Origin: Polyangia bacterium
GTDB taxonomy: Bacteria; Myxococcota_A; Polyangia; Polyangiales; Polyangiaceae
Assembly (NCBI GenBank): GCA_030433055.1
Contig: JAUILJ010000475.1
Location: forward strand, 1 to 6,523
Reading direction: 5' to 3'
DNA: 6,523 bases
The notes under the pieces were generated by a model, which had not been told where the DNA came from, did not search any database, and worked only from the letters and a program-made list of their open reading frames with translations. Made by a program: the position numbers and the translations under genes. Positions 1 to 6,523 of this stretch are shown piece after piece (the stretch's first letter is position 1; each line of letters opens with the position of its first letter).

Positions 1-308
1 TCGGCGTCGCGCGGATGCACCGTCTGGGCCGTGCCATAGGCGCGCAGGATCATCGGGCGTTTCTCGAACCCGGCCCACATCAGCGTCATCCGGTTGACGG
101 CACGCAGGTGGGCGGCGGTCTCGTTGCCGGAGCCGGTGTAGTTGAGCCAGGCGATCCGGCCGGGGCCGAGGATGCGCAGACTGTCCATGCCCTTGGGCGA
201 GAGGTTGACCCGCCCCGCCTCGGCCGCCGTGGCGACGAAGTAGATGTGGCTCGCTTCGATGAACTGACGCTGGGGCTCGACGCTGCGGAGTTGCAGCAGG
301 CAGCTCAA
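1..308 (-). CDS. Pyridoxamine 5'-phosphate oxidase family protein (N-terminal part, cut by window edge)
   Basis: The minus strand reads as the first 102 residues of a PNPOx-like split-barrel, FMN-binding protein. Visible family features, numbered from the TTG at 308: FIEASHIYFVATA (about 16-28), GRVNLSPKG (32-40), WLNYTGSGNETAAHL (54-68), RMTLMWAGFE (73-82) and RAYGTA (89-94). Members usually have roughly 180-200 residues, so about half is missing beyond base 1. The exact reaction is unknown; this branch is annotated only as a flavin-dependent oxidoreductase-like family. The start is doubtful. An in-frame TAA lies at 309-311, and no ATG or GTG follows before the conserved region. The options are TTG at 306-308, preceded very closely by GAGG, or the CTG codons at 297-299 and 294-296. 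The gene runs away from the chemotaxis operon with only 26 bases between the two starts, leaving little room for divergent promoters. The family call is fairly sure; the integrity of the 5' end is not. Confidence 0.75.
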   Translation of the reverse strand, partial: MSCLLQLRSVEPQRQFIEASHIYFVATAAEAGRVNLSPKGMDSLRILGPGRIAWLNYTGSGNETAAHLRAVNRMTLMWAGFEKRPMILRAYGTAQTVHPRDA

Positions 309-334
309 TTACCTCAAGGAAGCAAGGCCACGAC

Positions 335-2488
335 GTGAGTTCATTTCCCGACCTCGAGGTAGCGCTGGTCTCCAGCGAACCAGAGCAGCGCCGCCAGGCA
401 GCTTCGCTCTTGGTGAGCCACGGTGGCGCAGATCGGGTGCGGCTCCTAATGAAAGCATTGGGCGACCCGGACTGGAGAGTCCGAAAGGAAGCGGTCGCGG
501 TCGCAGGTCGCCTCGCTCCCAACCCAGAAGCCCTGTCCGCGTTGGTCGCTGCCCTCCAGCCGGGGGACAATGTGGGCCTGCGCAACGCGGCGGTGGAAGC
601 GCTCAGCCGTTATGGAGAACCTGCCGTTTCCGCGTTGATTCAAGCGCTGCCGAGCCTGGACGCGGATGGCAGAAAGCTCGCCGCGGAGGCGCTAGCGATG
701 ACGGGCTCCGCGGGGGCGTTGGTCGGGCTAGAGCAGCTCCTGGATGATGCAGATCTCAACGTGCGGGCGGCGGCCGTGGAGGCAGTGGCTGGGATCGGCA
801 CTGCGTCCATCGAGCATGCAGTGGCACTCCTCGAGCGCTGCATCGGCTCCGATGATCAATTCATGCGCCTCGCTGCGCTGGATGGCTTGAATCGACTGGG
901 TGTGGTGCTGCGCTTCGAACAGGTCGAAGCTCTGTTGAGCGATCGCGTGCTCGCCCGGTCAGCGCTGATCGCCGCCGGGCGCTGCCAGGATCCTCGCGCA
1001 GCGGGCCCCTTGGTGGCGGCGCTGAACGCGGCGCGAGGAGCGACCTGGAACGCGGCGCTCCAGAGTGTCAGTGACCTGGCAGCGACCGGAGTGTCCGCGG
1101 AGGGCTCTGTCCGGCGCGCTCTCGAGGGCCTCAGCGCAGGCGCTCGCAAGAAGCTGCTTCACCTCGCCACGACGGCAGGGGATGACGAGGCAAGTCGTCG
1201 TATGGCCCTGCTCGTGTGCGGCGCACTCGGGGGCCGGGATGCCGCGGACGCCGCGATCTCTGCGCTCGAAGACGACGCCATGGCAGGCGAAGCAGAGCAG
1301 GCGCTGCTCATGATAGGTGCGGACGCTGTCGCGCCGTTGATCCTCCTGGCCGCCGACGGTCCCCGGACCTCGCGCATCGCCGCGGTCACGCTGCTTGGTC
1401 GCCTTCTCGCGACGACGAAAGGTAGCGACAACCGGCGCGGCATCGACGTGGTGCTCCAGGGGCTCGACTCCGGAGAGCCTGCGATCGTGAAGGCTTCGTT
1501 ACTGGCGCTCTCAGAGATCAACGACGAGCGGGCCTTGGAGCCTGCCTCACGTTGGCTTCGTACCGACGTCCCTCCCGGTCTCAGGGCGGCCGCCGCCCAG
1601 AGCCTCAACACCTCCGCCGTCAGCTTTCCTGAAGCCGCGCGGAAACTCGCGCGTCAGCACGCAGCCGAACCTGACGGAGGCTTGCTCGTCGCTACGCTGA
1701 TCGCAAGTCTTGGTGGGGAGGTGCTGGGCAGCCTCGAAGACGACCTCAACTACCTTTCAGACTCGCTCAACAACGCATCGATGGCGGTGCGCCGCGCAGC
1801 AGTGGATGCCTTGTGTCGCATCCCCAGCGAGCGTGGGGTGGAGATCGTGGTCTTCGCTCTGACTGATGAGGAGCGCGAGGTGCAGCTGGCGGCGGTGAAG
1901 AGCCTGGGGCGCATTCGGCGCCCCGACGGCAGCCCAGCGGGAGTGGAGCGGCTGCTTCAGTTGATCGACAGCTCTGCCGACGACATTCTGGTCGCTGCCG
2001 CGCTTCATTCCCTCGGGGATACGGCGGACCCGCGCGCCCTCGAGGTTCTCAAGCCCCTCGCTCGCTCGGGCTCCGCGATGGCCGCGGTTTCGGCGGTGGA
2101 GGCCCTGGGGCGGCTCAGCCTGCATGGTTCTGCACAAGATGGGAGAGCGATCGAGGCGCTGATCGACGCGCTCAGCCATCCGGATTCCGAGGTCGTGAAG
2201 GCGGCGGTGCGGGTGCTGGCCGAGCAGCGAGATCCTCGGGTCGTCATCCATTTGGGCGCCTGTCTCGATCACGAGGCCTGGGATGTGCGCCGCCTGGCGG
2301 CTGATCTCTTGGGACGCATCGGTGGGGGGAGCACGCTGGTCTTGCTGAAGGCGCGCTTGACTACGGAGGCGGAGCCGCTGGTTCGGGAGGCGGTACAGCG
2401 CGCATTGATGGCGCTGGAATCGGCTTCGGGGCGGCGTACGACGACTCCGCCCCCAGGCAGTGTGATGGCTGCCCGGAAGGACTCGTGA
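335..2488 (+). CDS. HEAT-repeat protein of a chemotaxis operon
   Basis: This 717-residue protein consists almost entirely of HEAT/PBS-lyase-type helical repeats. Typical units are DPDWRVRKEAVAVAGRL (44-60), DADLNVRAAAVEAVAGIG (about 137-155) and DHEAWDVRRLAADLLGRIG (about 645-663), with more degenerate repeats between. No signal peptide, membrane segment or catalytic motif is visible, so it is probably cytoplasmic. The last 20 or so residues (GRRTTTPPP and onward) form a polar, proline-containing tail that looks disordered. HEAT solenoids bind proteins, so a scaffold or adaptor role is inferred; no enzymatic role is supported. The GTG start at 335 has AAGG at 324-327, 7 bases upstream, and the repeats begin almost at once. 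The stop TGA (2486-2488) overlaps the cheR start in a GTGA, which implies translational coupling and a job tied to receptor adaptation. The partner it binds cannot be read from sequence. Confidence 0.85.
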   Translation: MSSFPDLEVALVSSEPEQRRQAASLLVSHGGADRVRLLMKALGDPDWRVRKEAVAVAGRLAPNPEALSALVAALQPGDNVGLRNAAVEALSRYGEPAVSALIQALPSLDADGRKLAAEALAMTGSAGALVGLEQLLDDADLNVRAAAVEAVAGIGTASIEHAVALLERCIGSDDQFMRLAALDGLNRLGVVLRFEQVEALLSDRVLARSALIAAGRCQDPRAAGPLVAALNAARGATWNAALQSVSDLAATGVSAEGSVRRALEGLSAGARKKLLHLATTAGDDEASRRMALLVCGALGGRDAADAAISALEDDAMAGEAEQALLMIGADAVAPLILLAADGPRTSRIAAVTLLGRLLATTKGSDNRRGIDVVLQGLDSGEPAIVKASLLALSEINDERALEPASRWLRTDVPPGLRAAAAQSLNTSAVSFPEAARKLARQHAAEPDGGLLVATLIASLGGEVLGSLEDDLNYLSDSLNNASMAVRRAAVDALCRIPSERGVEIVVFALTDEEREVQLAAVKSLGRIRRPDGSPAGVERLLQLIDSSADDILVAAALHSLGDTADPRALEVLKPLARSGSAMAAVSAVEALGRLSLHGSAQDGRAIEALIDALSHPDSEVVKAAVRVLAEQRDPRVVIHLGACLDHEAWDVRRLAADLLGRIGGGSTLVLLKARLTTEAEPLVREAVQRALMALESASGRRTTTPPPGSVMAARKDS

Positions 2489-3381
2489 AGCGGACTCGCG
2501 ACGACTTCGGCAGCCCTTGGCGCATTCGTCCCGACGAGTTTCGGTTACTCCGGGACGCGTTCAACGAGTACGCCGGGCTGCATTTCGATGACGATGCCGC
2601 CTATCTGTTCGAGCGCCGCCTGTGCGAGCGCGTCGAGGCGCTCGATCTGGCCGGGTTTGACGATTACTACAAATACCTGCGCTTCAATCTGCGAGGCCGC
2701 TCGGAGATGGAAGAAGCCGTCGAGCTGCTGACGACGAAGGAGACGTACTTCTTCCGCCAGGAATATCAGCTGCGGGCCTTTCGAGATGAGCTCTTACCCA
2801 GACTTTGGGAGGCGAACCGAACCAAGCGGCGGCTGTCGGTGTGGAGCGCGGGTTGCTCAACCGGCGAAGAGGTGTACTCCATCGCGATCCTGATCGAGCA
2901 GAGTGGGCTGTTCGATGGCTGGGACGTTCGGGTGATCGGCAGCGACCTGTCGCGCCGCAGTGTCGCCCGAGCGCGCGCAGGCATCTACCGCGGTGCGTCG
3001 TTTCGCGCGACGTCGGACGTGGAGCGCGCTGCTTTCTTCACGGAAGTGCCCGGGGGAGAACGGGGCGGGCGCGCCTACCAGGTGAACGACGAGATCCGAC
3101 GGCGCTGCCATTTTGGGCAGTTGAATTTGCTGGATACGAGTACGGCGCCGATCGTCGGTCGCGTGGATGCCATCTTTTGCCGCAACGTCCTCATCTACTT
3201 CGACGTGCAGTCCCGTCGTCGAGTCATCGATATGTTGTACGATCGGCTGTTCCCTGGGGGGTACCTGATGCTGGGTCACTCGGAGTCTCTGCTCAATGTG
3301 TCCACAGCGTTCGAGCTGGTGCATTTGACGGAGGATCTGGTGTATCGGCGTCCTGTGGGCGTGGGGGGGAGACGCGGCTGA
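2485..3381 (+). CDS. cheR: Chemotaxis protein methyltransferase CheR
   Basis: S-adenosylmethionine-dependent enzyme that methylates glutamates on the cytoplasmic part of methyl-accepting chemotaxis proteins. At 298 residues it has the usual single-domain CheR length. The helical N-terminal domain (about 14-85) contains FERRLCERVEAL and ends in TKETYFFR (84-91). The SAM-binding methyltransferase domain follows, with WSAGCSTGEEVYSIA (120-134), the acidic GSDLS (152-156), CRNVLIYFD (232-240) and GHSESL (264-269). No TPR extension is fused to it. The GTG start at 2485 overlaps the stop of the HEAT gene by 4 bases; a purine-rich GGAAGGA (2475-2481) sits very close upstream, so initiation may rely on coupling. 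The stop at 3379-3381 shares one base with the cheB ATG. All core motifs are intact, so the identification is very secure. Which receptors it serves cannot be determined here. Confidence 0.97.
   Translation: MKRTRDDFGSPWRIRPDEFRLLRDAFNEYAGLHFDDDAAYLFERRLCERVEALDLAGFDDYYKYLRFNLRGRSEMEEAVELLTTKETYFFRQEYQLRAFRDELLPRLWEANRTKRRLSVWSAGCSTGEEVYSIAILIEQSGLFDGWDVRVIGSDLSRRSVARARAGIYRGASFRATSDVERAAFFTEVPGGERGGRAYQVNDEIRRRCHFGQLNLLDTSTAPIVGRVDAIFCRNVLIYFDVQSRRRVIDMLYDRLFPGGYLMLGHSESLLNVSTAFELVHLTEDLVYRRPVGVGGRRG
3364..3371 (+). promoter_or_regulatory. Ribosome binding site of cheB
   Basis: A GGGGGGAG purine run lies 9 bases before the ATG at 3381, inside the last codons of cheR. It supports initiation at 3381 rather than at any upstream codon of the open frame, and fits coupling through the TGATG stop/start overlap. 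Confidence 0.6.
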
Positions 3382-4442
3382 TGGTCGAGCCGATCAAAGT
3401 ACTGATTGTGGATGACTCGGCGTTCAACCGCCGCAGCATCGCGCAGGCCCTGGCGGGCACACCGGAAGTGAAGGTGGTGGGCACTGCCGCGGACGGTGAA
3501 GAAGCGCTGCGCTTGGTCGGCGCTCTCAAGCCCAACGTGATCACGTTGGATCTCGAGATGCCGAAGATGGATGGGTTCACCTTCTTGCGCATCTTGATGA
3601 GCAAGATGCCCACGCCGGTCATCGTCGTCTCGAGCTATTCCCAGAAGGAAAATGTGTTCCGCGCGCTGGAGCTCGGGGCGCTGGATTTCATCCCGAAGCC
3701 GGATCGCCACGTCGACGTGGAGATGCTCGGGGTGCGCGATCTGCTGCTGCAGAAGGTGCTGATGGTCCGCGCCCTTCGGCCCGAAGCGTTTGCTGCCCGG
3801 CGCATGATGGAGACGGTCTCCAGCCACCGGATCGACGTCAAGCGCACCGAGGCGCCCAAGATCCCCCCGCGGCACCTCGTGGCGATCGCCTCATCTACAG
3901 GAGGGCCCACGGCGCTGATGGAGATCTTCGGGCGGCTGCCGCCGAAGCGCAGTGTCTCGGTGGTGGTGGCGCAGCACATGCCAGAGAAGTTCACGCGGAC
4001 GTTTGCTGAGCGCCTCAATCGCCGCTGCCACTTGCAGGTGACGGAGGCTCAGGATCTCGATGTGGTGAGCGAGCAGACGGCGTTCGTCTGTCCGGGGCGC
4101 AAGGTGATGCAGGTGGAGAGCGAAGGGGTGATGAGCTCCGTGCGTCTGCGGGTGCGCTTCCCGGACAGCTCGGATCGCTACGTACCCAGCGCCGACCGGC
4201 TCCTGGCCTCGGCGGCGAAGGTCGCTGGGTCGCGCTGTGTGGGTGTGATCCTCACCGGTATGGGAGATGACGGCGTGGAGGGCGCGAAGGCCATCCGAGC
4301 TGCCGGAGGCCGCGTGATCGCAGAGAGCGAAGAGACCGCCGTGGTCTATGGCATGCCCGGCTCGGCGGTGCGCGCGGGCGTGGTGAATGAAGTCATGCCG
4401 CTGCCCGCGATCGCTGACTGGCTCGCTGAGCTCGGCGCCTGA
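3381..4442 (+). CDS. cheB: Chemotaxis response regulator protein-glutamate methylesterase/deamidase CheB
   Basis: Removes methyl groups from receptor glutamates and deamidates receptor glutamines, opposing CheR; it is activated by phosphotransfer from CheA. The 353-residue protein has the standard layout. The receiver domain (about 5-125) shows acidic pair D11/D12, phospho-acceptor D57 in LDLEMPKMDG, S84 and K106-P107. A linker of about 40-55 residues, rich in Arg and Met, follows. The methylesterase domain (about 164-350) has nucleophile S172 in ASSTGGP, H199 in AQHMP and D297 in LTGMGDDG, the complete catalytic triad by comparison with E. coli CheB. The ATG at 3381 is chosen because the receiver begins at residue 5 and a GGGGGGAG run at 3364-3371 lies 9 bases upstream. 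The same frame stays open back to 2805, but that part is out-of-frame cheR sequence. Nothing suggests loss of function. Confidence 0.97.
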   Translation: MVEPIKVLIVDDSAFNRRSIAQALAGTPEVKVVGTAADGEEALRLVGALKPNVITLDLEMPKMDGFTFLRILMSKMPTPVIVVSSYSQKENVFRALELGALDFIPKPDRHVDVEMLGVRDLLLQKVLMVRALRPEAFAARRMMETVSSHRIDVKRTEAPKIPPRHLVAIASSTGGPTALMEIFGRLPPKRSVSVVVAQHMPEKFTRTFAERLNRRCHLQVTEAQDLDVVSEQTAFVCPGRKVMQVESEGVMSSVRLRVRFPDSSDRYVPSADRLLASAAKVAGSRCVGVILTGMGDDGVEGAKAIRAAGGRVIAESEETAVVYGMPGSAVRAGVVNEVMPLPAIADWLAELGA

Positions 4443-4472
4443 GCCTCACGGCTGGCCGGCTTGCCCGGATTC

Positions 4473-4489
4473 TCGGCTTCCAGAGCCGA
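4473..4489 (+). terminator. Weak stem-loop downstream of cheB
   Basis: TCGGCT and AGCCGA form a perfect 6-bp stem around the 5-base loop TCCAG, about 30 bases after the cheB stop. There is no T-tract behind it (ATAATG follows), so it is not a classical intrinsic terminator. It could be a transcript-end hairpin or chance in GC-rich DNA. Confidence 0.25.
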
Positions 4490-4684
4490 ATAATGCGGCG
4501 GGCTCCCGCGTTCCCTTGAGCACCGAGCGCCCGCGAGCGAACTGGATCTTCGCGCAACCAAACCAAGCGCGGGCCTCGCACGTAGACGTCCAAGGGCTTG
4601 CATGCAGCGCACCGCCCCAATGATCACTGCTCGCCGCTAGCCTGCGTTGCAGTAAACACGGCGTCGGGGTGCATCGTGCGCTGC

Positions 4685-4720
4685 AATGAGCACTGCGTCC
4701 CTAATGAGCACTGCGTCCCC
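4685..4720 (+). repeat. Two tandem copies of an 18-bp direct repeat
   Basis: AATGAGCACTGCGTCCC plus one variable base (T, then C) occurs at 4685-4702 and 4703-4720. A further partial copy starts AATGA at 4721. The unit length is a multiple of three, so any frame through it stays open, and each copy carries an ATG. The repeat sits 50-85 bases before the protease start, in its probable 5' leader. Confidence 0.9.
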
Positions 4721-4759
4721 AATGAACATGCGCCTCGCAGCGTCAGAAGATCCAGTCAC

Positions 4760-4765
4760 GGAGGG
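4760..4765 (+). promoter_or_regulatory. Shine-Dalgarno sequence deciding the htrA-type start
   Basis: GGAGGG lies just before the doublet ATGATG (4769-4774). From GGAGG (4760-4764) the spacing is 7 bases to the second ATG (4772) and 4 to the first (4769). This favours 4772, with 4769 close behind, over the upstream TTG at 4598, which lacks such a site. Confidence 0.7.
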
Positions 4766-4771
4766 ATCATG

Positions 4772-6346
<1,575 letters not shown>

Positions 6347-6352
6347 CCGAGC

Positions 6353-6523
6353 TCAGGCTTTGGGCCCGGTCATGTCTTCTGGGCGTACCCACTTGTCGAA
6401 CTCTTCTTCCGTGAGGAAACCGAGTTTGATGGCGGAAGCCTTGAGGGTGCGCGTTTGCTGAGTCCGAAAACGGTTGAGTTCATGCGGATGAACCATCTGC
6501 CCGGCGGGAAGACGATCAAAGAG
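6353..6523 (-). CDS. fumC: Class II fumarate hydratase (FumC-like), C-terminal end only; cut by window edge and possibly disrupted
   Basis: The minus-strand frame ending in TGA (complement of 6353-6355) gives 56 residues. The last 31 or so match the C-terminal domain of class II fumarases: TLKASAIKLGFLTEEEFD followed by KWVRPEDMTGP and a short KA tail. In E. coli FumC the equivalent reads TLKAAALALGYLSEAEFD then SWVRPEQM. Fumarase interconverts fumarate and malate in the TCA cycle; active-site residues lie far upstream and are not visible. The residues before TLK (HPHELNRFRTQQTR and earlier, about 6449-6523) do not resemble the expected GYDKAAEIAKKAHKEG region, and none of the three minus-strand frames restores it. 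The piece may therefore be a truncated remnant or a join rather than the end of an intact gene. It is convergent with the protease gene, 6 bases away. A related lyase (aspartase) is less likely. Confidence 0.7.
   Translation of the reverse strand, partial: LFDRLPAGQMVHPHELNRFRTQQTRTLKASAIKLGFLTEEEFDKWVRPEDMTGPKA

Larger units (their letters stand above)
4443..4771. other. Intergenic spacer between cheB and the htrA-type gene
   Basis: About 330 bases without a convincing protein-coding gene. It holds a weak stem-loop (4473-4489), an 18-bp direct repeat (4685-4720), a possible 28-codon leader ORF (4686-4772) and a strong Shine-Dalgarno sequence at its end. I found no tRNA-like cloverleaf and no good sigma-70 promoter; TTGCAG at 4647-4652 is followed at 17 bases by TGCATC, a poor -10. 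A promoter for the protease gene is expected here because the spacer is much longer than the overlaps inside the chemotaxis operon, but its position is not visible. Confidence 0.7.

Noticed and set aside
15..338. Plus-strand 107-codon open frame ahead of the HEAT gene
   Set aside because: It is the antisense of the PPOX-family coding region, whose family motifs read clearly on the minus strand. Only its last residues (about 300-338) might be a real gene tail, reported as a finding.
2805..3380. N-terminal extension of CheB by about 190 residues
   Set aside because: It lies out of frame inside cheR, shows no domain, and CheB families start directly with the receiver domain, as at 3381.
3707..3720. 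Perfect 14-bp palindrome CCACGTCGACGTGG
   Set aside because: Falls inside cheB codons for His-Val-Asp-Val at the linker start; the codon choices are ordinary and a palindrome of this size is plausible by chance in GC-rich DNA.
3276..3875. Minus-strand 199-codon open frame opposite cheR/cheB
   Set aside because: Antisense shadow; spans two real genes and has no recognisable motif. The same applies to 1757-2272 inside the HEAT gene.
4539..4565. GAACTG as a possible -35 of a stress (ECF-type) promoter before htrA
   Set aside because: No matching -10 at the expected 16-17 base distance and more than 200 bases from the start codon.
4598..4771. Upstream TTG start adding 58 residues to the protease
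   Set aside because: TTG without a Shine-Dalgarno; the added residues are His/Cys-rich and repeat-derived and would bury the lipoprotein signal. GGAGGG at 4760 points to 4769/4772.

Overview
The window is GC-rich, gene-dense bacterial DNA with an intact chemotaxis adaptation operon and an HtrA-type protease gene in its centre. At each edge lies a fragment of an unrelated metabolic-type gene on the opposite strand. The gene style (high GC, GTG starts, 1-4 base overlaps) and the pairing of a long HEAT-repeat protein with CheR and CheB suggest a myxobacterium or related Myxococcota. That assignment is an inference from gene content; no phylogenetic marker is present.

Layout. (1) Bases 1-308, minus strand: N-terminal half of a pyridoxamine 5'-phosphate oxidase-like split-barrel flavoprotein, running off the left edge and lacking an ATG or GTG start. 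(2) Bases 335-4442, plus strand: three overlapping genes. They encode a 717-residue HEAT-repeat protein, the MCP methyltransferase CheR (298 aa) and the receptor methylesterase/deamidase CheB (353 aa). The junctions are GTGA and TGATG, as expected for translationally coupled operon genes. (3) Bases 4443-4771: a spacer with a weak hairpin, an 18-bp direct repeat and a possible 28-codon leader ORF that ends on the next start codon. (4) Bases 4772-6346, plus strand: a two-PDZ HtrA/DegP-family serine protease with a complete catalytic triad and a lipoprotein signal peptide. (5) Bases 6353-6523, minus strand: the C-terminal end of a class II fumarase (FumC-like), convergent with the protease gene and only 6 bases away. 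Its upstream half does not look like fumarase.

How the genes work together. CheR and CheB add and remove methyl groups on chemoreceptor glutamates, and CheB activity is set by phosphorylation of its receiver domain by a CheA kinase. CheA, CheW and receptor genes are not in this window, so they must lie elsewhere. The HEAT protein is co-translated with the adaptation enzymes and is the least understood member; a scaffold or partner-binding role is the likeliest reading. The protease gene is probably a separate envelope quality-control unit.

The main points for a second look are the HEAT-CheR-CheB module, the lipidated HtrA protease, the repeat/leader-ORF structure before it, and the two edges. 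At both edges a recognisable protein family stops abruptly, which may mark genome rearrangements or assembly joins.
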